Shown: positions 28,286 through 39,460 of the stretch, in pieces
How positions within the stretch are numbered: the first letter of the stretch is position 1
Layout: every line of letters starts with the position of its first letter
NCBI GenBank assembly: GCA_035771175.1
Contig: JAYMFD010003403.1
Coordinates: forward strand, 22,116-86,115
Reading direction: 5' to 3'
Source: Paratinospora sagittata
Taxonomy: Eukaryota; Streptophyta; Magnoliopsida; Ranunculales; Menispermaceae
DNA: 64,000 bases
Position numbers and translations under genes: made by a program
Notes under the pieces: generated by a model
What the model saw: the letters and a program-made list of their open reading frames with translations, nothing else
What the model was told of the DNA's origin: nothing
The model's database searches: none

Positions 28286-30642
28286 GGAAATCAACGGCCC
28301 AAGCTTCCTTTGGCTCTGCCTAGAACGTACCGGGCCTAATTGGTGCGATCCCTCTAAAGCATAAGAACGACAATTTGAGAATTAGAAATAACGATTTTTT
28401 AGTGAAACCAACGACCCCAAACCACATTTGGCATTGCCATGGTCGTGTTCGTGCTGTCTCGCAAGTTCTTTATACAAATATAAAATCAAAAACCACTAAT
28501 TAAACATTTATCAAAGTTGTTTTGTGGCGAAATCGGTGCCATTGGCAATGACGTATGTTTTGCCCAGGATCTAGTGTGATCTCTTTAGAAACATAAAAGC
28601 ACTCAATTTAATCGTTCAAATAACTTTTCTTTTTTATGAAATCTGAGACCAAAACAAACATTGGCATTGCCATGGTTGTGTACAGACAGTCTTGCGTGAT
28701 CTCTTTACAAACAAAAAAAGAACAAATTACGCGTTAAAATATGGTATTTTTGGTGAAATCAACGCCTATGGCATTACAAAGGTTGTGCTCGAACAATATA
28801 GTGCGATATGTCTAAAAACATTGAAGTACCCAACTTAACAATTAAAGTAACGTTTTTTTGGTAAAAGATACAATCTTGACCAACCACTGTATTGCCACGC
28901 TCTCCCTTGCACTCTCGCCCTACCATTCTACAAATATAAGAAACACAAATTAAGCATGTAAATAAGGTGTTTTTGGAGAAATCAGTGCATTTGACATTAC
29001 ATAGGTTGTGCCCCGGTCAATCTGGTGCGTTCTCTCTAAAAACATAAAAGCACAATTGAAGACCTAAAACAATGTTTTCTTGGTGAAATCTTCCACTCAA
29101 ACCACCATTGGCAATGCCATGGTCGTGTCCGTGCAGTCTCACACGATCTTTCTACAGAAAATAAATTAAAACACGTACAGAATTAAAATAAGACTTTTTT
29201 TCCTTTTTTTTTTGTTAAATCAACAGCCCGAACTACCTTCGGCACGCCTAAAATGTGTCTGGGCACTCTGGTGCCATATCTCAAAAAATTATAAAAAAAA
29301 AATTGAAGCACTAAGACAATGTTTTCTTGGTGAAATCTTCGACTTCAACCACCATTGGCAATGCCATGGCCGTGTCCGTGCAATCTCACTATCTTTCTAC
29401 AAAAAAAAAAAAAAAAAAAAAACATACATGAATTAAAGACTTTTTTTTTTTTTTTTTGCGATATCAATAAGCTGAACTACCTCCGGCATTGCCTAAACTG
29501 GGCACTCTGGTGCGATCTCTCTACAAGTATAAGAATGACACGTTAAGCATTAAAATAACATTTTTTTGGTGAAACCAGCAACCTAAACCACCTTAGGCAT
29601 TGTCGTGGTCGCGTCCGTGGGGTCTCGCACGATCTTTCACAAAAACATAAAAAACACAATTTAATTATTAAAATATGTTATTTTTTAGCAAAACTCCGCG
29701 CCTTTGGCATTTCCCAGGTTAAAACAAGGAACGATTGCGATCTCTTAAAAACAAAAAAGAAAAAGAAAAATCATTTAACCCTTAAAAATAACATCTTTTT
29801 TGTGAAATCTTTGAACCGAATCACCTCTGGTAGTGCCATGCTCGAGTCCTTGCACTCTCGCCTGAGCATTTTGTAAATATAAAAAACACAAATTAAGCAC
29901 TAAAGGAGGTGTTTTGGGGGAAGTCAACGACTTCGGAATTACAAAGGTTGTGTGCCCTTGCTAACTCGTGCAATCTCTCCAAAAACAAAATAAATTGAAT
30001 ATAATCAATAAAATAATGTGTTCTTAGTAAATTCCGCAACCCAAACCAACATTGGGATTGCAATAATTGTGTTTGTGCAGTCTTGCGCGATCTTTCACAA
30101 ATAAAAGAACAACACAAATTAAGAATTAAAATGAGGTTTATTGGGTAATTTTTCTGCCTTTAGCATTACACAGGTTGTGCTCGCCCAGTCTGGTGCGATA
30201 TCTCAAGAAACATATAAACACTCAATTAAATCATTAAAATAACGTTTTTTTTTTATTATTTTGGAAAAGCCATAACCCAGACCAACTGTGGCATTGCTAA
30301 GGTCGTGTCCGTGCCAGACCAACTGTGGCATTGCTTAGGTCGTGTCCGTGCAGTCTTGCACGATCCTTCGACATTCATAAAAAGCACAAATTAAGCATTA
30401 AAGTAGGTTGATTTTTGAGAAAATTACGGCCTTTGCCATTACACGGGTAGTGCCCGGGCAATTTGCAGCAAGTACTAAAACTTGAAAAACGCAATTGAAG
30501 CACTAAAACAATGCTTTCTAGGTGAAATCTTCGACCCAAACCACCATCGACTTTGCCATGGTCGCATCTCTGCTGTCTCATTTGATCCTTCTACAAATAT
30601 AAAAAAACACGAGTTAAGCATTAAAATAAGGTTTTTTTTTGG
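28286..30642 (+). repeat. HOR unit 13
   Basis: Complete unit with the monomer-18 duplication. Private variants TTTGGCTCTGCC near 28309 and GCATCTCTGCTG near 30565. Shares ACGCGTTAAAAT with unit 12. Confidence 0.95.
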
Positions 30643-33000
30643 GGAAATCAACGGCCCAAGCTTCCTTTGGCACTGCCTAGAACGTACCGGGCCTAATTGG
30701 TGCGATCCCTCTAAAGCATAAGAACGACAATTTGAGAATTAGAAATAACGATTTTTTAGTGAAACCAACGACCCCAAACCACATTTGGCATTGCCATGGT
30801 CGTGTTCGTGCTGTCTCGCAAGTTCTTTATACAAATATAAAATCAAAAACCACTAATTAAACATTTATCAAAGTTGTTTTGTGGCGAAATCGGTGCCATT
30901 GGCAATGACGTATGTTTTGCCCAGGATCTAGTGTGATCTCTTTAGAAACATAAAAGCACTCAATTTAATCGTTCAAATAACTTTTCTTTTTTATGAAATC
31001 TGAGACCAAAACAAACATTGGCATTGCCATGGTTGTGTACAGACAGTCTTGCGTGATCTCTTTACAAACAAAAAAAGAACAAATTACGCATTAAAATATG
31101 GTATTTTTGGTGAAATCAACGCCTATGGCATTACAAAGGTTGTGCTCGAACAATATAGTGCGATATGTCTAAAAACATTGAAGTACCCAACTTAACAATT
31201 AAAGTAACGTTTTTTTGGTAAAAGATACAATCTTGACCAACCACTGTATTGCCACGCTCTCCCTTGCACTCTCGCCCTACCATTCTACAAATATAAGAAA
31301 CACAAATTAAGCATGTAAATAAGGTGTTTTTGGAGAAATCAGTGCATTTGACATTACATAGGTTGTGCCCCGGTCAATCTGGTGCGTTCTCTCTAAAAAC
31401 ATAAAAGCACAATTGAAGACCTAAAACAATGTTTTCTTGGTGAAATCTTCCACTCAAACCACCATTGGTAATGCCATGGTCGTGTCCGTGCAGTCTCACA
31501 CGATCTTTCTACAGAAAATAAATTAAAACACGTACAGAATTAAAATAAGACTTTTTTTCCTTTTTTTTTTGTTAAATCAACAGCCCGAACTACCTTCGGC
31601 ACGCCTAAAATGTGTCTGGGCACTCTGGTGCCATATCTCAAAAAATTATAAAAAAAAAATTGAAGCACTAAGACAATGTTTTCTTGGTGAAATCTTCGAC
31701 TTCAACCACCATTGGCAATGCCATGGCCGTGTCCGTGCAATCTCACTATCTTTCTACAAAAAAAAAAAAAAAAAAAAAAACATACATGAATTAAAGACTT
31801 TTTTTTTTTTTTTTTGCGATATCAATAAGCTGAACTACCTCCGGCATTGCCTAAACTGGGCACTCTGGTGCGATCTCTCTACAAGTATAAGAATGACACG
31901 TTAAGCATTAAAATAACATTTTTTTGGTGAAACCAGCAACCTAAACCACCTTAGGCATTGTCGTGGTCGCGTCCGTGGGGTCTCGCACGATCTTTCACAA
32001 AAACATAAAAAACACAATTTAATTATTCAGATATGTTATTTTTTAGCAAAACTCCGCGCCTTTGGCATTTCCCAGGTTAAAACAAGGAACGATTGCGATC
32101 TCTTAAAAACAAAAAAGAAAAAGAAAAATCATTTAACCCTTAAAAATAACATCTTTTTTGTGAAATCTTTGAACCGAATCACCTCTGGTAGTGCCATGCT
32201 CGAGTCCTTGCACTCTCGCCTGAGCATTTTGTAAATATAAAAAACACAAATTAAGCACTAAAGGAGGTGTTTTGGGGGAAGTCAACGACTTCGGAATTAC
32301 AAAGGTTGTGTGCCCTTGCTAACTCGTGCAATCTCTCCAAAAACAAAATAAATTGAATATAATCAATAAAATAATGTGTTCTTAGTAAATTCCGCAACCC
32401 AAACCAACATTGGGATTGCAATAATTGTGTTTGTGCAGTCTTGCGCGATCTTTCACAAATAAAAGAACAACACAAATTAAGAATTAAAATGAGGTTTATT
32501 GGGTAATTTTTCTGCCTTTAGCATTACACAGGTTGTGCTCGCCCAGTCTGGTGCGATATCTCAAGAAACATATAAACACTCAATTAAATCATTAAAATAA
32601 CGTTTTTTTTTTATTATTTTGGAAAAGCCATAACCCAGACCAACTGTGGCATTGCTAAGGTCGTGTCCGTGCCAGACCAACTGTGGCATTGCTTAGGTCG
32701 TGTCCGTGCAGTCTTGCACGATCCTTCGACATTCATAAAAAGCACAAATTAAGCATTAAAGTAGGTTGATTTTTGAGAAAATTACGGCCTTTGCCATTAC
32801 ACGGGTAGTGCCCGGGCAATTTGCAGCAAGTACTAAAACTTGAAAAACGCAATTGAAGCACTAAAACAATGCTTTCTAGGTGAAATCTTCGACCCAAACC
32901 ACCATCGACTTTGCCATGGTCGCATCTGTGCTGTCTCATTTGATCCTTCTACAAATATAAAAAAACACGAGTTAAGCATTAAAATAAGGTTTTTTTTTGG
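30643..33000 (+). repeat. HOR unit 14
   Basis: Complete unit with the monomer-18 duplication. Shares TTATTCAGATATG near 32024 with unit 15 only. Private CCATTGGTAATGCC near 31462. Confidence 0.95.
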
Positions 33001-35351
33001 GGAAATCAACGGCCCAAGCTTCCTTTGGCACTGCCTAGAACGTACCGGGCCTAATTGGTGCGATCCCTCTAAAGCATAAGAACGACAATTTGAGAATTAG
33101 AAATAACGATTTTTTAGTGAAACCAACGACCCCAAACCACATTTGGCATTGCCATGGTCGTGTTCGTGCTGTCTCGCAAGTTCTTTATACAAATATAAAA
33201 TCAAAAACCACTAATTAAACATTTATCAAAGTTGTTTTGTGGCGAAATCGGTGCCATTGGCAATGACGTATGTTTTGCCCAGGATCTAGTGTGATCTCTT
33301 TAGAAACATAAAAGCACTCAATTTAATCGTTCAAATAACTTTTCTTTTTTATGAAATCTGAGACCAAAACAAACATTGGCATTGCCATGGTTGTGTACAG
33401 ACAGTCTTGCGTGATCTCTTTACAAACAAAAAAAGAACAAATTACGCATTAAAATATGGTATTTTTGGTGAAATCAACGCCTATGGCATTACAAAGGTTG
33501 TGCTCGAACAATATAGTGCGATATGTCTAAAAACATTGAAGTACCCAACTTAACAATTAAAGTAACGGTTTTTTGGTAAAAGATACAATCTTGACCAACC
33601 ACTGTATTGCCACGCTCTCCCTTGGACTCTCGCCCTACCATTCTACAAATATAAGAAACACAAATTAAGCATGTAAATAAGGTGTTTTTGGAGAAATCAG
33701 TGCATTTGACATTACATAGGTTGTGCTCCGGTCAATCTGGTGCGTTCTCTCTAAAAACATAAAAGCACAATTGAAGACCTAAAACAATGTTTTCTTGGTG
33801 AAATCTTCCACTCAAACCACCATTGGCAATGCCATGGTCGTGTCCGTGCAGTCTCACACGATCTTTCTACAGAAAATAAATTAAAACACGTACAGAATTA
33901 AAATAAGACTTTTTTTCCTTTTTTTTTTGTTAAATCAACAGCCCGAACTACCTTCGGCACGCCTAAAATGTGTCTGGGCACTCTGGTGCCATATCTCAAA
34001 AAATTATAAAAAAAAATTGAAGCACTAAGACAATGTTTTCTTGGTGAAATCTTCGACTTCAACCACCATTGGCAATGCCATGGCCGTGTCCGTGCAATCT
34101 CACTATCTTTCTACAAAAAAAAAAAAAAAAACATACATGAATTAAAGACTTTTTTTTTTTTTTTTTTGCGATATCAATAAGCTGAACTACCTCCGGCATT
34201 GCCTAAACTGGGCACTCTGGTGCGATCTCTCTACAAGTATAAGAATGACACGTTAAGCATTAAAATAACATTTTTTTGGTGAAACCAGCAACCTAAACCA
34301 CCTTAGGCATTGTCGTGGTCGCGTCCGTGGGGTCTCGCACGATCTTTCACAAAAACATAAAAAACACAATTTAATTATTCAGATATGTTATTTTTTAGCA
34401 AAACTCCGCGCCTTTGGCATTTCCCAGGTTAAAACAAGGAACGATTGCGATCTCTTAAAAACAAAAAAGAAAAAGAAAAATCATTTAACCCTTAAAAATA
34501 ACATCTTTTTTGTGAAATCTTTGAACCGAATCACCTCTGGTAGTGCCATGCTCGAGTCCTTGCACTCTCGCCTGAGCATTTTGTAAATATAAAAAACACA
34601 AATTAAGCACTAAAGGAGGTGTTTTGGGGGAAGTCAACGACTTCGGAATTACAAAGGTTGTGTGCCCTTGCTAACTCGTGCAATCTCTCCAAAAACAAAA
34701 TAAATTGAATATAATCAATAAAATAATGTGTTCTTAGTAAATTCCGCAACCCAAACCAACATTGGGATTGCAATAATTGTGTTTGTGCAGTCTTGCGCGA
34801 TCTTTCACAAATAAAAGAACAACACAAATTAAGAATTAAAATGAGGTTTATTGGGTAATTTTTCTGCCTTTAGCATTACACAGGTTGTGCTCGCCCAGTC
34901 TGGTGCGATATCTCAAGAAACATATAAACACTCAATTAAATCATTAAAATAACGTTTTTTTTTTATTATTTTGGAAAAGCCATAACCCAGACCAACTGTG
35001 GCATTGCTAAGGTCGTGTCCGTGCCAGACCAACTGTGGCATTGCTTAGGTCGTGTCCGTGCAGTCTTGCACGATCCTTCGACATTCATAAAAAGCACAAA
35101 TTAAGCATTAAAGTAGGTTGATTTTTGAGAAAATTACGGCCTTTGCCATTACACGGGTAGTGCCCGGGCAATTTGCAGCAAGTACTAAAACTTGAAAAAC
35201 GCAATTGAAGCACTAAAACAATGCTTTCTAGGTGAAATCTTCGACCCAAACCACCATCGACTTTGCCATGGTCGCATCTGTGCTGTCTCATTTGATCCTT
35301 CTACAAATATAAAAAAACACGAGTTAAGCATTAAAATAAGGTTTTTTTTGG
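33001..35351 (+). repeat. HOR unit 15
   Basis: Complete, slightly short unit (2,351 bp) with a short A-run near 34115. Last unit with the 37-bp monomer-18 duplication. Private variants AACGGTTTTTTGG near 33565, CTTGGACTCTCG near 33621 and GTGCTCCGGTC near 33724. Confidence 0.95.
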
Positions 35352-37667
35352 GGAAATCAACGGCCCAAGCTTCCTTTGGCACTGCCTAGAACGTACCGGG
35401 CCTAATTGGTGCGATCCCTCTAAAGCATAAGAACGACAATTTGAGAATTAGAAATAACGATTTTTTAGTGAAACCAACGACCCAAACCACATTTGGCATT
35501 GCCATGGTCGTGTTCGTGCTGTCTCGCAAGTTCTTTATACAAATATAAAATCAAAAACCACTAATTAAACATTTATCAAAGTTGTTTTGTGGCGAAATCG
35601 GTGCCATTGGCAATGACGTATGTTTTGCCCAGGATCTAGTGTGATCTCTTTAGAAACATAAAAGCACTCAATTTAATCGTTCAAATAACTTTTCTTTTTT
35701 ATGAAATCTGAGACCAAAACAAACATTGGCATTGCCATGGTTGTGTACAGACAGTCTTGCGTGATCTCTTTACAAACAAAAAAAGAACAAATTACGCATT
35801 AAAATATGGTATTTTTGGTGAAATCAACGCCTATGGCATTACAAAGGTTGTGCTCGAACAATATAGTGCGATATGTCTAAAAACATTGAAGTACCCAACT
35901 TAACAATTAAAGTAACGTTTTTTTGGTAAAAGATACAATCTTGACCAACCACTGTATTGCCACGCTCTCCCTTGCACTCTCGCCCTACCATTCTACAAAT
36001 ATAAGAAACACAAATTAAGCATGTAAATAAGGTGTTTTTGGAGAAATCAGTGCATTTGACATTACATAGGTTGTGCCCCGGTCAATCTGGTGCGTTCTCT
36101 CTAAAAACATAAAAGCACAATTGAAGACCTAAAACAATGTTTTCTTGGTGAAATCTTCCACTCAAACCACCATTGGCAATGCCATGGTCGTGTCCGTGCA
36201 GTCTCACACGATCGTTCTACAGAAAATAAATTAAAACACGTACAGAATTAAAATAAGACTTTTTTTTCCTTTTTTTTTTGTTAAATCAACAGCCCGAACT
36301 ACCTTCGGCACGCCTAAAATGTGTCTGGGCACTCTGGTGCCATATCTCAAAAAATTATAAAAAAAAAAATTGAAGCACTAAGACAATGTTTTCTTGGTGA
36401 AATCTTCGACTTCAACCACCATTGGCAATGCCATGGTCGTGTCCGTGCAATCTCACTCTATCTTTCTACAAAAAAAAAAAAAAAAACATACATGAATTAA
36501 AGACTTTTTTTTTTTTTTTGCGATATCAATAAGCTGAACTACCTCCGGCATTGCCTAAACTGGGCACTCTGGTGCGATCTCTCTACAAGTATAAGAATGA
36601 CACGTTAAGCATTAAAATAACATTTTTTTGGTGAAACCAGCAACCTAAACCACCTTAGGCATTGTCGTGGTCGCGTCTGTGGGGTCTCGCACGATCTTTC
36701 ACAAAAACATAAAAAACACAAATTAATTATTAAAATATGTTATTTTTTAGCAAAAGTCCGCGCCTTTGGCATTTCCCAGGTTAAAACAAGGAACGATTGC
36801 GATCTCTTAAAAACAAAAAAGAAAAAGAAAAATCATTTAACCCTTAAAAATAACATCTTTTTTGTGAAATCTTTGAACCGAATCACCTCTGGTAGTGCCA
36901 TGCTCGAGTCCTTGCACTCTCGCCTGAGCATTTTGTAAATATAAAAAACACAAATTAAGCATTAAAGGAGGTGTTTTGGGGGAAGTCAACGACTTCGGAA
37001 TTACAAAGGTTGTGTGCCCTTGCTAACTCGTGCAATCTCTCCAAAAATAAAATAAATTGAATATAATCAATCAAATAATGTGTTCTTAGTAAATTCCGCA
37101 ACCCAAACCAACATTGGGATTGCAATAATTGTGTTTGTGCAGTCTTGCGCGATCTTTCACAAATAAAAGAACAACACAAATTAAGAATTAAAATGAGGTT
37201 TATTGGGTAATTTTTCTGCCTTTAGCATTACACAGGTTGTGCTCGCCCAGTCTGGTGCGATATCTCAAGAAACATATAAACACTCAATTAAATCACTAAA
37301 ATAACGTTTTGTTTTTATTATTTTGGAAAAGCCATAACCCAGACCAACTGTGGCATTGCTAAGGTCGTGTCCGTGCAGTTTTGCACGATCCTTCGACATT
37401 CATAAAAAGCACAAATTAAGCATTAAAGTGGGTTGATTTTTGAAAAATTTACGGCCTTTGCCATTACACGGGTAGTGCCCGGGCAATTTGGTGCAAGTAC
37501 TAAAACATGAAAAACGCAATTGAAGCACTAAAACAATGCTTTCTAGGTGAAATCTTCGACCCAAACCACCATCGACTTTGCCACGGTCGCATCTGTGCTG
37601 TCTCATTTGATCCTTCTACAAACCTAATAAAACACAAGTTAAGCATTAAAATAAGGTTTTTTTTTGG
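35352..37667 (+). repeat. HOR unit 16, edge unit without the 37-bp duplication
   Basis: Complete 20-monomer unit of only 2,316 bp. Monomer 18 (about 37323-37400) has a single copy of the CAGACCAACTGTGGCATTGC segment where units 1-15 have two. It also carries several scattered changes (ATCGTTCTACAG near 36212, CGCGTCTGTGGG near 36673, AATCAATCAAATAATG near 37065), so it is the most divergent full unit in this block. Confidence 0.93.
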
Positions 37668-38093
37668 GGAAATCAACGGCCCAAGCTTCCTTTGGCACTG
37701 CCTAGAACGTACCTGGCCACATTGGTGGGAACCCTCTAAAGCATATAAGAACGACAATTTGAGAATTAGAAATAACGATTTTTTAGTGAAACCAACGACC
37801 CAAACCACATTTGGCATTGCCATGGTCGTTTTCGTGTTATCTCTCCCGATCATTCTCCAAAAGATAAAAAGCACAAATTAGGCATTTATTATAAGGTGCT
37901 TTTAACGAAACTAGCGCCTTCGGCATTGCTCAAGCAACGGTTGCGATCCCTTTAAAAACATTTAAAAAAAAACTAAGCATTAAAATGGGGTTTTTTTGCC
38001 AAAATCAACGCCTTTGGCATTACACAAGCATGCCCGAGCGATCTGCTGCGATCACTCTGAAAGTAAAAAAAAAAAAAAACAATCAATTTAATC
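37668..38093 (+). repeat. Disordered array edge: monomers 1, 2, then two divergent B-type monomers
   Basis: Monomers 1 and 2 are followed not by monomer 3 but by a divergent B-type monomer (about 37895-37995, with a GCAACGGTTGCGATCCC segment closest to monomer 13) and another B-type monomer (about 37995-38093, ending CAATTTAATCATTAA). Two B monomers in succession break the alternation seen elsewhere. The segment ends at the retrotransposon target site. Confidence 0.8.
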
Positions 38094-38098
38094 ATTAA
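38094..38098. repeat. Target site duplication ATTAA, left copy
   Basis: ATTAA directly precedes the terminal TG of the left end of element 1. The identical pentamer follows the terminal CA at 48011-48015. A 5-bp duplication is the size expected of Ty3/gypsy integration. Confidence 0.85.
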
Positions 38099-38731
38099 TG
38101 TCACACCCTGGGTTGCACAGCGTGCCCCCTACCCAGGTGCGGGCGCACCCCCTCGGGGCGAACGCCTAGCCATAGTACCACATAATATTGTCCCATCTCG
38201 GCCAGCCACGCCACACAAGGACGCCGGTCACCGAGATCATTTATCCATATTATTCACACTCCCATGAATAATATAGGGCCTCCCCCAAGTTCGAACTCGC
38301 AACCTCTTCCTCATAAGGTTAGATTTCGCAACTTGAGTACCCATTAAACCGGCGGTACACTCTCGGACCCGCGCATTTGGAACAATCACAATGGTAATAA
38401 CAGAGTGCGCAGCGGAAATACAATATACAGTACAAATCTGATTTCATATAATTCAGAATACTTTTGTACATAAAATGGTCAAGGGAACATACTCCCAAAA
38501 TCCCCAATGATTCATACAAAGGGTACAAAATGTGGGCCCCATAACCTGCACCCAGTCCACCCTAATTTCCTGTGAAAGATTTGATAATATTGGAGTGAGC
38601 TTAACGCGCTCAGTGGGTAAATAGTGCATGAGTATAACAATTAATAAAGCATACTTCAATATCAAATATCTTAAATACACATGTAAGCATCATAATCAAT
38701 CAATATGTATGTATGCATGACACCGTCACGT
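38099..38731 (-). mobile_element. Element 1: inverted 3' part of the LTR
   Basis: Begins TGTCACACCC, the reverse complement of the LTR 3' terminus (compare 58580-58590, where the LTR of element 3 ends next to its primer site). Positions about 38340-38731 are the reverse complement of 62240-62640 in the 5' LTR of element 2. It stops just before the primer site, where a complete forward LTR would be expected. Confidence 0.85.
38117..38343 (-). mobile_element. GC-rich insert in the LTR, possible tRNA-derived SINE
   Basis: Between the GTGTACCGCCGGTTTA block and the LTR end, element 1 has ~225 bp that elements 2 and 3 lack. Read on the minus strand it contains GAGGTTGCGAGTTCGAACTT (38286-38306 region), close to a Pol III box B, with a possible box A about 35 bp upstream (GGTACTCAAGTTGCG). 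The rest is unusually GC-rich for the window. No poly-A tail or target duplication is clear, so the SINE call is tentative. Confidence 0.35.
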
Positions 38732-38736
38732 ATTAA

Positions 38737-38748
38737 TGGTATCAGAGC
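38737..38748 (+). other. Primer binding site of element 1 (initiator Met tRNA)
   Basis: TGGTATCAGAGC is the classical plant retrotransposon primer site complementary to the 3' end of initiator tRNA-Met. It is on the plus strand, as is the coding region. The TTAA spacer before it matches the spacer between LTR end and primer site in element 3, so the inversion breakpoint is close to the LTR/internal junction. Confidence 0.9.
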
Positions 38749-39460
38749 GTACGGTCCACGGCCCGCCCAAGTCCAACAAATTAGGGGAAGAAAAATGTTA
38801 TTAGATATATATATCTCTAGAACTATATATACATACATCAATTATATATAGTTGAGATTTGTATTAAATATATATCTAGAAAACTATATGATTTTTATAT
38901 AGTTTGACTTAAATATACATATAGTCAAAATTTAGTAGAAACTATATGTATAGTTATTATTGAATATATGTATCTATATACATTAGTGTATATGAGGTAC
39001 GTATAAAAAATAAATAAATAAATAAATAAATAAAAATTGAATTTTTTTTTTTTCGAAAAATAAATATTCGAAAAAAAAAAAAAAATTTGAAATTTTTTTT
39101 TGAAAAATAAATATTCAAAAAAAAAAAAAAAACTAATAATAATAATAATAATTTATCACTCTATGTATATATATATGACTTTTATATATAGTTAAGATTT
39201 GGATTAAAAACACTTATATATGATTTTATATATATATAGTTGCTTTATGGAAACTATATAGTTATGATTAAATATGTCAATACATTTCTATGTGAATACG
39301 GCATATATGCATCAACTCACTAATGAAGAAAATCTCATGATGGCATAAACATCAACAGAAAACTCGAAAATAATGTCTAGCAGACAAGACATAAATCTTA
39401 ACAATATTAGGAATATATTTTGTGTCTTTCACACAAATTTATTTTCCTTTCAGCAAAAAA
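38749..39460 (+). other. AT-rich untranslated leader of element 1
   Basis: No gene. It starts with a block shared with element 2 (GTACGGTCCACGGCCCGCCC), then a very AT-rich stretch with self-complementary TATATA tracts, AAAT repeats (about 39006-39034), A/T homopolymers and a TAA repeat (39134-39152). One copy of a ~230-bp AT-rich unit starts near 38799; element 2 has three tandem copies. Element 3 lacks this AT-rich part altogether. Confidence 0.75.
39442..39453 (+). promoter_or_regulatory. Splice-acceptor-like tract before the extra ORF
   Basis: TTTTCCTTTCAG lies 7 bp before the ATG at 39461. Element 3 has TTCCTTTCAG at the matching place on its minus strand. The conservation hints that the leader may be spliced; this is inference. 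Confidence 0.4.

Larger units (their letters stand above)
1..38093 (+). repeat. Satellite array: 2.36-kb higher-order repeat of 20 A/B monomers
   Basis: The same ~2,357-bp sequence recurs head to tail; unit starts are 1, 2357, 4715, 7072, 9429, 11786, 14134, 16493, 18851, 21209, 23568, 25927, 28286, 30643, 33001, 35352 and 37668. Within the first unit a GAAATC-like anchor recurs at about 2, 119, 244, 353, 470, 576, 693, 800, 931, 1047, 1174, 1285, 1403, 1518, 1634, 1742, 1859, 1978, 2133 and 2238, giving 20 monomers averaging ~116 bp. Even monomers (type A) carry GGCATTGCCATGGTCGTGTC-like centres; odd ones (type B) carry GGCATTACACAGGTTGTGC-like centres followed by CTGGTGCGATCTCTCT. Both end in a linker resembling AATTAAGCATTAAAATAA plus a T-run, so A and B share one ancestor. 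No open frame is conserved in a coding manner; small ORFs simply recur with the repeat. I infer constitutive heterochromatin, possibly centromeric or pericentromeric; position on the chromosome cannot be seen. Confidence 0.97.

Noticed and set aside
927..37881. Dozens of 60-124-codon ORFs repeating through the array
   Set aside because: They recur with the satellite unit on both strands, run through poly-A/poly-T tracts and change frame with tract length. The longest pair (around 37500-37881) is antisense to itself. No family resemblance or codon-like conservation is visible.
1..38093. CENP-B-box-like motif or telomere repeat in the satellite
   Set aside because: I looked for the CCCG..T....CGAA-type spacing and for TTTAGGG arrays and found no convincing match.
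38319..38680. Two minus-strand ORFs near the left end of element 1
   Set aside because: They lie in the inverted LTR part; the matching ORFs at 62314-62640 are likewise LTR sequence with no coding signal.
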